Assembly: GCA_016282745.1 (NCBI GenBank)
Contig: JAEELL010000143.1
Location: 1 to 64,000 of the forward strand
Reading direction: 5' to 3'
DNA: 64,000 nt
Source: Lachnospiraceae bacterium
Lineage (GTDB): Bacteria; Bacillota; Clostridia; Lachnospirales; Lachnospiraceae
Shown here: piece by piece, positions 35,379-45,253 of the stretch
Numbering within the stretch: the first letter of the stretch is position 1
Layout of the letters: every line of letters starts with the position of its first letter
Made by a program: the position numbers and the translations under genes
Notes under the pieces: generated by a model
What the model was told of the DNA's origin: nothing
The model's input: only the letters and a program-made list of their open reading frames with translations
Database searches by the model: none

Positions 35379-35480
35379 GCGTACCGACTTTTCAGCAACC
35401 TTCAGGTTTGCGCGGTCAGCTTCTTTAACTTGCTTTTTCTCAGCGTACCGACCTATCAGCAAACTTCAGGTTTGCGCGGT
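35379..35480. repeat. Two 38-bp direct repeats upstream of the NSS gene
   Basis: Units at 35379-35416 and 35443-35480, both starting GCGTACCGAC and ending TTGCGCGGT, match at 35 of 38 positions and are spaced 64 bp. They lie in the leader or promoter region of the transporter. Confidence 0.85.
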
Positions 35481-35550
35481 ATGCAAACCGAGATAGTCAT
35501 ATTTCATATAACATATAAATATGATTATTTTATGTTTTTACTTCTACCAC

Positions 35551-35611
35551 AATGACCATTTCACATCATTAGCCTTTAACTCTAATATGAAATGGTCATT
35601 ATTTTTTATTA
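35551..35611. terminator. Hairpin between V-ATPase operon end and NSS gene
   Basis: AATGACCATTTCA (35551-35563) pairs perfectly with TGAAATGGTCATT (35588-35600). The T-run lies on the plus-strand side; the place fits the end of the V-ATPase operon on the minus strand. Confidence 0.6.
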
Positions 35612-35615
35612 TTCT

Positions 35616-36272
35616 TTACTTATCATTATAATGATGAGCTTCCTCTAGCATCATGTCTTTTACTTTCATAAGTCTACTCTGAGTGCTTCGTTCGTTTTCA
35701 TCTAATTTCATTGTAATGTATTTGATATTTGCCTGCGCTTCAGGTATAAGCACGTGCTCAAGAGCATTTACTCTTCTTCGCGTCTTTTCTATCTCGATGG
35801 ACATTCGCTGGCAGGCTTTTTCAACTTCAGCAAGTCTGAGCATGTCCTGCTGAACGTCGGCCAATGATTTTACAGCATCATCAAGATCTCCTGTTGTAAA
35901 TGCAAATCCGTATGAGTATATGTCATTCTCGTCTGCAGTTTTTGTTTTGACAGTAAACTGCGGAATCTCAACACTCATTACGTTCTTGCTGTCACAGAAC
36001 AAATCAAGTTTCTGTTTTGAAGCCATTAACGCAGTTGTGAGAGTCTGCTGTGACATGCCGGCTCTTGCAATTACAAAATTGACATTTGCCGCTTTAATTG
36101 CCGCCTCAACTTTCTCTCTAAGTTCCATGTTCTCTCTGACAAGTTCAAGGAACTGTCTCATCAACTCATCTCGTTTATCCTTCAACAACTTATGGCCTCT
36201 GACCGCAGATACAAGTTTCTTTTTCTGCTTCGTCAGTTCCATACGTGTCGGATTCACCTGAGTTCTCGCCAT
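35616..36272 (-). CDS. ntpD: V-type ATPase subunit D
   Basis: The 218-residue protein is the central-stalk coiled coil that couples catalysis to rotor turning. It has the typical start VNPTRMELTKQKKKL, long heptad-rich helices at both ends and a central beta-rich part, ending ITMKLDENERSTQSRL. It is the last gene of the operon, 86 bp after ntpB. Confidence 0.93.
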   Translation of the reverse strand: MARTQVNPTRMELTKQKKKLVSAVRGHKLLKDKRDELMRQFLELVRENMELREKVEAAIKAANVNFVIARAGMSQQTLTTALMASKQKLDLFCDSKNVMSVEIPQFTVKTKTADENDIYSYGFAFTTGDLDDAVKSLADVQQDMLRLAEVEKACQRMSIEIEKTRRRVNALEHVLIPEAQANIKYITMKLDENERSTQSRLMKVKDMMLEEAHHYNDK

Positions 36273-36313
36273 AAGTTCACCTCCAATTCACCCACGCAAT
36301 TCATAGTCACTTT

Positions 36314-36333
36314 CGCTAACAAAGTGTTTAGCG
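36314..36333 (-). other. Inter-cistronic hairpin ntpB-ntpD
   Basis: CGCTAACA (36314-36321) pairs with TGTTTAGCG (36325-36333) apart from one unpaired base, in the 86-bp gap. There is no T-run, so mRNA processing or stability is more likely than termination. Confidence 0.4.
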
Positions 36334-36358
36334 TTCACGCTTATAATTGCTTCACATT

Positions 36359-37732
36359 TTAATCGTTTAAATAGTACATATCCAGATACTTGTCGTCGAT
36401 ACGCTTAAGTTCTGTTCTAGGCAAAATTGAAAGCAACTCCCATCCAATCTTTAATGTCTCTTCGATTGAACGGTCTGCAAGGTATCCCTGTGAAACATAT
36501 CTCTTCTCAAATTCTTCAGCGAATTTTGCGTAGATTCTGTCGATTTCTGAAAGCGCTGCCTCACCGAGGATTACCATAAGTTCCTTGGCCTCTTTACCAC
36601 GGGCATATGCTGAAAACAACTGGTTCATTACATTCGAATGATCCGCTCTAGTCTTGCCTTCGCCGATACCCTTGTCTTTAAGACGTGAAAGTGAAGGAAG
36701 TACATCGATTGGCGGTGTAACACCCTTTCTGAAAAGTTCACGGCTCAAAATAATCTGTCCCTCTGTGATGTATCCTGTAAGGTCAGGAATTGGATGTGTC
36801 TTGTCATCTTCAGGCATTGTGAGGATAGGAATCATAGTAACACTACCTTCTTTTCCTCTCTGACGACCTGCACGTTCATACATTGTTGCAAGGTCAGTGT
36901 ACATGTATCCCGGATAACCTCTACGTCCCGGAACTTCCTTTCTTGCTGCTGATACTTCACGAAGAGCATCAGCGTAGTTTGTAATATCTGTAAGAATTAC
37001 AAGTACGTGCATTCCCTCTTCAAAAGCGAGGTACTCTGCAGCTGTAAGTGCCATACGTGGTGTAGCGATACGCTCTACCGCTGGGTCATTTGCAAGATTT
37101 ATAAATAATACAGTTCTGTCAATCGCTCCTGTCTCCTTGAAACTGTCGATGAAGTAATTTGATTCCTCGAATGTGATACCCATCGCTGCGAAGACAACGG
37201 CGAACTGCTCGTCTTTTCCTCTAACTTTTGCCTGTCTTGCAATCTGAGCTGCAAGCTGTGCATGTGGAAGACCTGAAGCTGAGAAAATTGGAAGTTTCTG
37301 TCCTCTAACAAGTGTGTTCAAACCGTCGATAGCAGAAACACCTGTCTGAATAAACTCTGAAGGATAGTTTCTTGCTGCAGGGTTCATTGGAACACCGTTG
37401 ATATCTCTTCTCTCAACCGGAAGAATGTCAGGACCGTCATCGATTGGATTACCAAGTCCGTCAAAAACTCGACCTAACATATCCGCAGATACACCAAGCT
37501 CCATACTTCTTCCAAGAAATCTTACCTTACTGTTTGAAAGGTTGATACCTGTTGAATTCTCGAAAAGCTGAACCAGTGCATTTTCACCGTCAATCTCAAG
37601 AACCTTACATCTTCTAACCTCACCGCTTGCAAGTTCGATTTCCCCAAGTTCGTCATATTTAACATTTTCAACTCCTTTGACGAGCATCAAAGGACCTGCA
37701 ACTTCCTGTATAGTTCTATATTCTTTTGCCAT
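36359..37732 (-). CDS. ntpB: V-type ATPase subunit B
   Basis: The 457-residue non-catalytic regulatory subunit of the hexameric head lacks a classic P-loop: the site reads [18 protein letters not shown]. Conserved B-subunit segments include [21 protein letters not shown] and [20 protein letters not shown]. It starts three bases after the ntpA stop. Confidence 0.97.
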   Translation of the reverse strand: MAKEYRTIQEVAGPLMLVKGVENVKYDELGEIELASGEVRRCKVLEIDGENALVQLFENSTGINLSNSKVRFLGRSMELGVSADMLGRVFDGLGNPIDDGPDILPVERRDINGVPMNPAARNYPSEFIQTGVSAIDGLNTLVRGQKLPIFSASGLPHAQLAAQIARQAKVRGKDEQFAVVFAAMGITFEESNYFIDSFKETGAIDRTVLFINLANDPAVERIATPRMALTAAEYLAFEEGMHVLVILTDITNYADALREVSAARKEVPGRRGYPGYMYTDLATMYERAGRQRGKEGSVTMIPILTMPEDDKTHPIPDLTGYITEGQIILSRELFRKGVTPPIDVLPSLSRLKDKGIGEGKTRADHSNVMNQLFSAYARGKEAKELMVILGEAALSEIDRIYAKFAEEFEKRYVSQGYLADRSIEETLKIGWELLSILPRTELKRIDDKYLDMYYLND

Positions 37733-37735
37733 AAT

Positions 37736-39502
37736 TTAGAAATCCTCCTTTTCGAAAGCTGTGAGTATTTCCTTGTCAAGTTCCTTTACAACCTCATCAT
37801 ATCTTGCATCGATATTTGCTTCCTCTGTGTATTTGTAACGTCCGATGTGTTCGCGGACAGGAAGATTGATAAGTTTGTCGATTGAAGCGCCATCCTTAAG
37901 TGCTTCCGCAGCCTTATCATAGAATCCGATAACAAGCTTCATCATAAGGTACTGTTTCTTAACTGATGTGTAAGTATCAATCTCATGGAATGAATTCTGG
38001 TGAAGGAAATCTTCTCTGATTGATCTTGCAGCTTCCATCTTGAGACGGTCAGGAGCAGAAAGTGCGTCCATACCTACCATCTTAACGATTTCTTCAAGTT
38101 CTGCCTCATCCTGAAGAAGAGACATAAGTCTCTGTCTGAGTTCCATCCACTCGCTTGAAACTTCTTTTTCAAACCATCCTGAAATGTTATCTGTGTACAA
38201 CGAATAACTTGTAAGCCAGTTAATAGCAGGGAAATGTCTCTTGTAAGCAAGTGCTGAGTCAAGTCCCCAGAATACCTTTACGATACGAAGTGTAGCCTGT
38301 GATACAGGTTCTGAAATATCACCACCGGGAGGTGAAACGGCACCGATTACTGAAAGTGCACCTTCTCTTCCCTCGCTACCAATTGAAATAACATCACCGG
38401 CTCTCTCGTAGAACTGAGCAAGACGACTTCCAAGATATGCAGGGTAACCTTCTTCACCGGGCATTTCCTCAAGACGTCCTGACATTTCTCTAAGAGCCTC
38501 TGCCCATCTTGATGTAGAGTCGGCCATAAGCGCTACGGAATATCCCATATCTCTGAAGTACTCTGCGATAGTAATACCTGTGTAAATAGAAGCCTCACGG
38601 GCTGCAACAGGCATGTCGGATGTATTTGCGATAAGAACTGTTCTCTCCATGAGTGAACGTCCTGTCTTTGGATCCTTAAGTTCAGGGAACTCATTAAGAA
38701 CGTCTGTCATCTCATTTCCACGCTCACCACATCCGATGTAAACAACGATATCTGCCTCTGCCCATTTTGCAAGCTGATGCTGGATAACTGTCTTTCCTGA
38801 ACCGAATGGTCCCGGAACTGAAGCAACACCACCTCTTGCGATTGGGAAGAGTGTATCTACAACTCTCTGTCCGGTAACAAGTGGTTTCTCAGGTGGAAGT
38901 TTCTTTGCGTATGGTCTTCCTTTACGAACAGGCCACTTCTGCATAAGAGTGAGTTCCCTGTCACCATTCTTTGTCTCTACAACGGCAACAGTCTCCTCAA
39001 CTGTATAACTTCCCTCCTTAATAGATTTGATAGTTCCCTCAATTCCGAAAGGAACCATAATCTTCTGAGTAACAACCTCAGTTTCTTTTACTGTACCGAT
39101 AACATCGCCGGCAACAACTTTATCGCCAACTTCTGCACATGGTACAAAATCCCATTTTATATCTCTCTTAAGTGACGGAACCTCAACACCTCTCTTAAGG
39201 CTGTTTCCTGAAACCTTCATGATATCATCAAGAGGTCTCTGAATTCCGTCATAAATACTCTGAATCAAACCAGGGCCAAGTTCAACTGAAAGAGGACTTC
39301 CTGTAGACTCAACTACTCCACCGGGACCAAGTCCGGATGTCTCTTCGTAAACCTGAATAGATGCCTCGTCACCGTGCATCTCAATAATCTCGCCAATAAG
39401 ACGTTCTTCAGATACTCTAACAACGTCAAACATATTGGCATCTCTCATACCCTGTGCTATTACCAAAGGTCCTGCAACCTTCTTAATAACTCCTGTACTC
39501 AT
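37736..39502 (-). CDS. ntpA: V-type ATPase catalytic subunit A
   Basis: The 588-residue catalytic subunit has Walker [30 protein letters not shown] and [30 protein letters not shown]. It includes the V-type non-homologous insert (about residues 115-190). It hydrolyses or makes ATP in the V1 head. The gap before it (156 bp) contains a strong hairpin at 39632-39659. Confidence 0.97.
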   Translation of the reverse strand: MSTGVIKKVAGPLVIAQGMRDANMFDVVRVSEERLIGEIIEMHGDEASIQVYEETSGLGPGGVVESTGSPLSVELGPGLIQSIYDGIQRPLDDIMKVSGNSLKRGVEVPSLKRDIKWDFVPCAEVGDKVVAGDVIGTVKETEVVTQKIMVPFGIEGTIKSIKEGSYTVEETVAVVETKNGDRELTLMQKWPVRKGRPYAKKLPPEKPLVTGQRVVDTLFPIARGGVASVPGPFGSGKTVIQHQLAKWAEADIVVYIGCGERGNEMTDVLNEFPELKDPKTGRSLMERTVLIANTSDMPVAAREASIYTGITIAEYFRDMGYSVALMADSTSRWAEALREMSGRLEEMPGEEGYPAYLGSRLAQFYERAGDVISIGSEGREGALSVIGAVSPPGGDISEPVSQATLRIVKVFWGLDSALAYKRHFPAINWLTSYSLYTDNISGWFEKEVSSEWMELRQRLMSLLQDEAELEEIVKMVGMDALSAPDRLKMEAARSIREDFLHQNSFHEIDTYTSVKKQYLMMKLVIGFYDKAAEALKDGASIDKLINLPVREHIGRYKYTEEANIDARYDEVVKELDKEILTAFEKEDF

Positions 39503-39631
39503 ACTTTTCTCCTCAAAATTAATTCTTATCTCTTCTTGGTATTACAGCAATATTTATTCAATAAATTATCTCTTAGCTTTCGTGATTTCGCCTTTGGCTC
39601 CAATCACTTTCGCGTCGATAATTATTTTCGC

Positions 39632-39659
39632 GTCGATAAAAAACAAATTTTTTATCGAC
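39632..39659 (-). other. Inter-cistronic hairpin ntpF-ntpA
   Basis: A stem GTCGATAAAAA / TTTTTATCGAC starts at the ntpF stop. A second TTTCGCGTCGATA copy lies beside it (39608-39620). It may set mRNA levels of ntpA-B-D against the upstream genes. Confidence 0.5.
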
Positions 39660-39979
39660 TATTTATCGGCGAACAATATGTCCGCTCCGACTGCCTGCTC
39701 TACGCTCTTCTTGACATTCCTAATACCCTCGCCGGTATTTCCAAAAATACCCGGTATCAGAATGATTGCAGGCAATAACGACTCGCTGTATTTTTCTATT
39801 TCACGACTAATCATTCCGGCAAGGTTCTCTGTAATATAGACAATTCCATATTCACTGTTGGCAAGTTTTCTCAAAGTTCTTACCGCCTCTTCTGCCTCGG
39901 TCAAAGGAAATGTATCCATACCTAAAGCGCTAAATCCGTAAATACTGTCATAGTCGCCCATAACTGCTATCTTATACAT
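39659..39979 (-). CDS. ntpF: V-type ATPase subunit F
   Basis: The 106-residue small stalk subunit has the expected MYKIAVMGDYDSIYGFSALGMDTFPL start, YGIVYITENLAGM and the ILIPGIFGNTGEG motif. It overlaps ntpC by eight bases. Confidence 0.95.
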   Translation of the reverse strand: MYKIAVMGDYDSIYGFSALGMDTFPLTEAEEAVRTLRKLANSEYGIVYITENLAGMISREIEKYSESLLPAIILIPGIFGNTGEGIRNVKKSVEQAVGADILFADK

Positions 39980-40943
39980 ACATCTTCCTTACCCTTTCCC
40001 TGATAAAGTCATCGTCTAATTCGTTTGCTTTTCCTGTCAAAATAACTCTTACAGTCTTTATTTCATTTTCTCTTGCAATAATGTATGCAAGAATCGGTCC
40101 TTCCGAAAATGAGTTGTATTTCTGACTTATAATAGTGTCCATTATCCTGTTGTCACACCATCTCTCAAATGCGGAAGGTGAAGTCTTAATAGCTTCAACC
40201 AGTTCTGTCATTCCAACATTGCCAAGATAATCACATACTTTCTCAACACCGGCTTCTGCCGCTTCGATAAGCGCCTTTACATCAAGACCTTCACATTCAG
40301 TCATAGCATTTTCCATAAAGCTTTTGCTCTTTCCTGTCTTTGCACTTCTGACTGCAATTCTGATATTTGCGACAGACACTATATCAAGAGCATATTTTTT
40401 TATAAATGGTGACGATGTAATCTCTGCGATTTTTTTAACTGCCTCTAATGTCGCCTTGTCGATTATAATGTCACAAATCTGACCATCCCTGGTCTGAAGC
40501 AATGTCTCCACTGCAAGATCAGCAGCCTCTGCCATCTCCTTTGGGAGTTCATCAAAATTACGCTTTTCAACCATTGCTTTGAGTTGTTCCGGCTTAAACT
40601 GTGTATCTTCGTAGTAGACATTATCAGCCTTTTCATCTGCAATAACCTGCTTTATAGCTGCTTTGAGATTGTGGTATTCTCTTGGAATTATAAGAACATC
40701 AAAGATACTCTTATCGGAAACCAGTTCTCTCACCTCAGTCCATGACTTGCTAAGCTGCACAGACAACATCTCATCTGCACTCTCCTTGTGGTCACCGCTT
40801 CCCCAGCCTTTTTCTCTGAGAAAAGCAAGACAGTTCTCCTCAGTCTTAAGTGCTATAAGCTGCTCGATATCTGCATCTGACAGAAGAAAGACTTCTTTTG
40901 CACGAACACGTGCCACCGCATAGGTATAAGCTGCATCTGACAT
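39972..40943 (-). CDS. ntpC: V-type ATPase subunit C (d-like)
   Basis: The 323-residue helical subunit links the central stalk to the membrane ring. It carries YTYAVARVRAKEVFLLSDADIEQL and the C-terminal ILAYIIARENEIKTVRVILTGK typical of the family. An AAGGAGGAAG site precedes the start. Confidence 0.93.
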   Translation of the reverse strand: MSDAAYTYAVARVRAKEVFLLSDADIEQLIALKTEENCLAFLREKGWGSGDHKESADEMLSVQLSKSWTEVRELVSDKSIFDVLIIPREYHNLKAAIKQVIADEKADNVYYEDTQFKPEQLKAMVEKRNFDELPKEMAEAADLAVETLLQTRDGQICDIIIDKATLEAVKKIAEITSSPFIKKYALDIVSVANIRIAVRSAKTGKSKSFMENAMTECEGLDVKALIEAAEAGVEKVCDYLGNVGMTELVEAIKTSPSAFERWCDNRIMDTIISQKYNSFSEGPILAYIIARENEIKTVRVILTGKANELDDDFIRERVRKMYV

Positions 40944-40954
40944 AGTCTTCCTCC

Positions 40955-41536
40955 TTATCCAAAGATATATTTATTTACTTTATCCTGAAGGATTTCCTTT
41001 TTGGAATTAATCAAAGCCTGAATCGTACAGTTCTCTTCGATATCACCGTAACTTAAAACCATACCATCTTCTATATCAAAGGCTTTATCTGCCACTTTGA
41101 GGTTGAGCCCCGCCTTGTCCAGTTTTTTCTGGAAATCCGAAGGAACTCTTGCAAGATCTTTGGCATTCAGTCCAATCTCGCCGGCTTCCTCATGAGCATT
41201 ATTCTTTGCAATCTCAATCAGCATATCAAAATAACTGTCAACATCCTTATCTACCATCTGCTGATGAGCTTTTTCAATTATTTCTATTATTATTTTTTGT
41301 TTGAGTCTCAAAATATCCTGCTTTTTCTTAACCTGCGCGCCTGATTTCATTTTCTCTAGTGCAAGGTCCGCAGCCGCTTTGTCCTGTATTTTCTTATCTT
41401 CAATAAGGGCATCGACTTCTTTTTTGTTTTCCGCCTTAAGCTTATTGCAATCTCTTTCTGCAGAACTGATAATCTCTTTAGCTTCATTTGAAGACTCAAT
41501 CTCTATCTGTTTAATTATTTCTTCTAATCCGCCCAT
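40955..41536 (-). CDS. ntpE: V-type ATPase subunit E
   Basis: The 193-residue peripheral stalk subunit has a long Lys/Glu/Ala-rich coiled coil in the first 110 residues (IIKQIEIESSNEAKEIISSA) and a compact C-terminal part. GGAG precedes the start. Confidence 0.9.
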   Translation of the reverse strand: MGGLEEIIKQIEIESSNEAKEIISSAERDCNKLKAENKKEVDALIEDKKIQDKAAADLALEKMKSGAQVKKKQDILRLKQKIIIEIIEKAHQQMVDKDVDSYFDMLIEIAKNNAHEEAGEIGLNAKDLARVPSDFQKKLDKAGLNLKVADKAFDIEDGMVLSYGDIEENCTIQALINSKKEILQDKVNKYIFG

Positions 41537-41644
41537 TTATCAATCTCCATTCATATAGATCTATTCAGTCATTCTGCCATACCGGCTAGATAATCATGGC
41601 TGAATAGTTGTATTCATATATTTGCTTTTTGTGTTATCAACTTA

Positions 41645-42118
41645 TTAGAACTTGATAGTGAACACTGCAAGAATAGAAATCAAAACACCAAGGATCGCAT
41701 ATGTTTCAACCATGGCTGGGAATATAATTGACTTTGTAAACTGTTCAGGTCTTTTTGAAACAAGACCAATACTTGCTACAGCTGTTCTTCCCTGATGAAT
41801 ACCTGAAACAAGACATGTTATTGCTGCCGGAAGACAAGCTGCAAATACAATTAATCCATCTCTTGTAGTTGTAACAGGATCTCCACCTAACACACCAAAT
41901 CTTGCCATTGCAAGAATTGCAACAAGGAAACCATAGATACCCTGTGTTGAAGGAAGCAACTGCAAAATCAAAACCTTGGAAAACTTACCAGGATCCTCTG
42001 TTACTACTCCTGCTGATGCCTGTCCTGCAAGACCAACACCAACTGCCGATCCAATTCCTCCTAAAATCACGCAAAGTGCCATTCCAAAAACCGCAAAAAA
42101 CATTCCTAATTCGCTCAT
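41645..42118 (-). CDS. ntpK: V-type ATPase membrane rotor subunit K
   Basis: The 157-residue proteolipid has four membrane helices, a duplicated two-helix unit. The second half holds the ion-binding Glu in helix 4 (AMVETYAILGVLISILAVF); the matching place in helix 2 reads LLPSTQGIYGFL, with Gln in place of Glu. The LPSTQGIYGF/VETYAI pattern resembles sodium-pumping NtpK, so Na+ is a possible coupling ion (inference). Confidence 0.93.
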   Translation of the reverse strand: MSELGMFFAVFGMALCVILGGIGSAVGVGLAGQASAGVVTEDPGKFSKVLILQLLPSTQGIYGFLVAILAMARFGVLGGDPVTTTRDGLIVFAACLPAAITCLVSGIHQGRTAVASIGLVSKRPEQFTKSIIFPAMVETYAILGVLISILAVFTIKF

Positions 42119-42361
42119 AATATATAATCCTCCTAAAAATTATTTTGTACATTTCTTTAATAATTTTTCTAAAAATTTATTTTAATATTTTTCTGAATAT
42201 TCGCTTAAATCCATTTCTGAATATTCGCTCTATTATTTGTTCTATATTTGTATCTTATCTATATCTTACAATTTGATACAAACTTTATATTTCACAATGA
42301 AATCTTTCATGAAACCTCTTATGAAACCTCTTATGAAGTCTCTTTTGAAGTCTCTAATTTA

Positions 42362-44380
42362 TCATTCAACTTCTACGTACTTATTATTTAATTTAAATGG
42401 TTTGAAACTCTCCCCACCGCCTTCATAGAACTTACCGAAATACTCTACAAACTCTAATCTGTTGGTATGCACATAGGCACCAAGAAGATTGATTGCCATA
42501 TTAAGTGTATGTCCAATGATAAACACAATTATAAATACCGGTACTCCCACCAGGCTTTTAGCCGGCATAGCTCCCATAAGATTAACGACCTGTGCGATAA
42601 CACCTGTTGCAAGTCCAAGAGCCAAAAGTCTCGAATATGATAATATATCACTGAGCCATCCTGAGATTCCATACAATTCGTACAATCCAAGAACAATTCT
42701 AAGTGCCCAGTTCTTCTGCCTTCTTCCCGATGTAAAAAGCAGTCCCAAGGCTCCAACAATAGTTATTGCAATAATAACCTTGAGCCCGATGTCTGAAACT
42801 GTGACTCCTGCTGAAAAGATAGTTTTAAACATATCAGATGATGCAAGCAACATCACAAGTCCAAACAATAACATAATCCAAAATCCCACATCGCAAAAGC
42901 AGTCGAGATATTTCTTTTTCTTTATAAGCATATATGCTTTAACCATTAATCCAAGAAGCATATGTGCAAGTCCTATGCATAACGAAACCAAAAGAAGTCT
43001 CATCGGCTCATCCTGTGGATTAAACCATATCGGTGGAAGCTCAACCCGCTTACCAAAGAATGACTCTGAAATAACCGGTATGGCATCTCCGAAAAAGCCT
43101 CCAAACATCAGACCCCAGAAGGTAGTCGAAATGCCACAGAACATAAACATCTTCAAGGTCTTTCGAAGTCCCTTTTCCATCTTAGGGAATGCCATTATCA
43201 ATGCAAAACATGCGCCAAACATAATCAGTCCGTAGGCCGCATCCGACAACATAACACCAAAAAGGACATAATAAGAAATAGCCATCAGACCACTAGGATC
43301 CAACTCATTCTTTTTAGGCAACCCAAAAGAATCAACGACTCCCTCCACCGGTTCTGAGAACTTATTATTCTCCAGTAATACCGGTGCTTCCTCATCTTCG
43401 CCCACATCCATTGTGCTTATTGCCACCTGATATTTTGCCTCTAATTCATCAACAAAACTCTCAGCAAATTTCTCCGGAACATATCCTGTGATGAAAAATG
43501 TATGTTTTGACTGATATAAATCACCCAGTATCTTATATTTGTCTGCTCTGGCTCTGAAATAATCAGCCGAGCACCTTAGTAAATATCTCTTATCTTCGAA
43601 TGATTTAATCTTGTCTGTTAACTGTGCTTTTTCTTCAGCAAATGTGACAAGTCGTGCCTGCCATTTCTCCAAACTCTTTTCCGGAACACTTCTCATAATG
43701 ATAGGCGGCTTTGTAAATCCTATCGAGCGTAATGCCGCCTCAAAGATTTCTTCTTCGCCTTTCATACAGAATCCCGCAATGCAAGTCATATTCGTCTTTT
43801 GGTCACTGTAGAAAATCCGTGCATCAGATGCATCTGGGAAAGTTCCATTCTCCTCTATCTTCTGATACAACTCTTCCTGAGTTAAGTATTCCTGAATATA
43901 ACCGTAAAAGTACGAAGTCCTGAGAGTTCCGGTTGTAAGTCCCGGCACATCCATATTAAGCCACGGATCTATCGCCTCTATCTGCCCATTGAGTTTGTTA
44001 ATGTCCGTCTGTTTTGCCAAAAGGTCCTTTTGTGTCTTGAGAATAATATCTGCAACCTTTGCAGCTTCCTCTCTCTTCTTCACTACCTCAGCAAAATCTT
44101 CCTCGCTCAGAACCGGCTTGCCCTTGAAAGAATCAAACATCCCCTTTTTCTCAGGTTCATGTTCATTAAGAATCTCAAGCGCTCTCTCAATCTCGGATGC
44201 ATTTCTTTCAAAAGCTGATTGGGCTATATGGGTTTCCATCTTTGCGAAATCAACTTCATCAATGTCATCTTCAATATGACAAACCTGCATAACTCCATTT
44301 TTTTGAATCTGTTCCAGAATAGGTTTTCTCTCTTTTTTCAGTGCGCATATACAGATCTTCTTCATCTGTAATACTGCCAT
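42362..44380 (-). CDS. ntpI: V-type ATPase subunit I (a-type membrane stator)
   Basis: The 672-residue protein has a cytoplasmic half (about 1-330) and a membrane half with about seven to eight helices. Conserved segments include PSGLMAISYYVLFGVMLSDAAYGL, ISGWLSDILSYSRLLALGLATGVIA and the helix FIIGHTLNMAINLLGAYVHTNRLEFVEYFGKFY; it supplies the ion half-channels and the conserved Arg. The start is ATG 44380, with GAGAGGAG upstream; the frame to 44425 starts before that site. Confidence 0.95.
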   Translation of the reverse strand: MAVLQMKKICICALKKERKPILEQIQKNGVMQVCHIEDDIDEVDFAKMETHIAQSAFERNASEIERALEILNEHEPEKKGMFDSFKGKPVLSEEDFAEVVKKREEAAKVADIILKTQKDLLAKQTDINKLNGQIEAIDPWLNMDVPGLTTGTLRTSYFYGYIQEYLTQEELYQKIEENGTFPDASDARIFYSDQKTNMTCIAGFCMKGEEEIFEAALRSIGFTKPPIIMRSVPEKSLEKWQARLVTFAEEKAQLTDKIKSFEDKRYLLRCSADYFRARADKYKILGDLYQSKHTFFITGYVPEKFAESFVDELEAKYQVAISTMDVGEDEEAPVLLENNKFSEPVEGVVDSFGLPKKNELDPSGLMAISYYVLFGVMLSDAAYGLIMFGACFALIMAFPKMEKGLRKTLKMFMFCGISTTFWGLMFGGFFGDAIPVISESFFGKRVELPPIWFNPQDEPMRLLLVSLCIGLAHMLLGLMVKAYMLIKKKKYLDCFCDVGFWIMLLFGLVMLLASSDMFKTIFSAGVTVSDIGLKVIIAITIVGALGLLFTSGRRQKNWALRIVLGLYELYGISGWLSDILSYSRLLALGLATGVIAQVVNLMGAMPAKSLVGVPVFIIVFIIGHTLNMAINLLGAYVHTNRLEFVEYFGKFYEGGGESFKPFKLNNKYVEVE

Positions 44381-44429
44381 ACAAACCCACTCCTCTCTAC
44401 TAAAATAAAAATTATCAATCTGCAACTAA

Positions 44430-44747
44430 TTACTGAATCAATTCATCAATTACAAGCTTAATTGCTCCTGACTCTTTGCTCTCTGCCAACTTAATGACAT
44501 CCTGCTTTTCTTTGATTGCTTCGTCTTCGACTTTTGAAGCGTATTTTGTGCCTTCATCCTGTGCTCTTTTCATCATGGATTCGGCATCTTTTTGTTGCTT
44601 TGCAATGGCCGTTTCTTTGTACTTAATGCACTCTTCCTTTGCATTATCAACCATGTATTTTGCCTTGAATCTGGCATCTTCAAGAGATTGTTCGCCTGCT
44701 GTTTCGGCTTTTTTAATCTCTTCCATAATCTCTTTTACCAAAGTCAA
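44430..44747 (-). CDS. V-type ATPase subunit G/H-like stalk protein
   Basis: The 105-residue protein is one Lys/Glu/Ala-rich helix (VKEIMEEIKKAETAGEQSLEDARFKAKYM) like the G/H peripheral-stalk subunits that pair with E. It opens the V-ATPase operon. AGGGAGG lies just before the start. Confidence 0.82.
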   Translation of the reverse strand: MTLVKEIMEEIKKAETAGEQSLEDARFKAKYMVDNAKEECIKYKETAIAKQQKDAESMMKRAQDEGTKYASKVEDEAIKEKQDVIKLAESKESGAIKLVIDELIQ

Positions 44748-44886
44748 CCTCCCTTTCTGCTAGTAATTATATTTCAGGAATACCCGCTGTTCCTGCTGCT
44801 CACCACTCTGGTTGTAAATGAGTTTTTCATGCCGTTGCGTGTCTTAACAGTACTTCCGTACTGCTCCCGGCACACTGACATTTTCC

Positions 44887-44892
44887 ATTATA
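44887..44892 (-). promoter_or_regulatory. Candidate V-ATPase operon promoter (extended -10)
   Basis: TGG-TATAAT on the minus strand about 140 bp before the first V-ATPase gene; no good -35 is visible. The leader has a stem GCAGTAC/GTACTGT near 44846-44862. The rest of the gap (to 45253) holds a dispersed repeat and the GH3 terminator. Confidence 0.5.
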
Positions 44893-44997
44893 CCATCATT
44901 ACAGCAATTTAGTATATATACAAAACGTAAAAAACGTGTCTTATTTCGCTATAAAAAGTGAATTACGTAGTTAAAAATTTTAAGAAAACTTGAATTC

Positions 44998-45048
44998 AAG
45001 AACGCTCTTGGCGTTCTTGCTGCGAAATGTGCATCAGCCATGAGATAA
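44998..45048. repeat. Dispersed intergenic repeat, V-ATPase upstream copy
   Basis: A hairpin AAGAACGC/GCGTTCTT (44999-45018) is followed by CTTGCTGCGAAATGTGCATC and AGCCATGAGATAAC. The same order (hairpin, CTTGCTGCGAAATG, CAGCCA..AGATAAC) is found at 47460-47510. Confidence 0.7.
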
Positions 45049-45099
45049 CAAAAGGGCCGCTGTATTAACCTTATTTTTGTTAACACAACTGCCCTGTTA
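45048..45099 (-). terminator. Terminator of the GH3 gene
   Basis: On the minus strand GGGCAGTTGTGTTAAC pairs with GTTAATACAGCGGCCC, followed by TTTTGTTAT, about 155 bp downstream of the GH3 stop. Confidence 0.8.
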
Positions 45100-45253
45100 T
45101 TTTCTATATGTCTGCTTTTGCCCCCGCCTTAAAAAAATCGTTGTCTCATACTAATTATTTTACATTCCTATAATTGTCCAAATCAAATCTACCAAACTTG
45201 TTATTTGTATCATTTCTTTTTCCCCCTTCCTTTGTCTAAATGCATTATAAATG

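Noticed and set aside
34926-35555. Long plus-strand ORF (209 codons) opposite the NSS gene
   Set aside because: It mirrors the Ser/Asn/Ala tail as Leu/Ala runs and has no ribosome site or family match.
42489-43235. 248-codon plus-strand ORF opposite ntpI
   Set aside because: Antisense shadow of a well-conserved membrane protein gene; no ribosome site.
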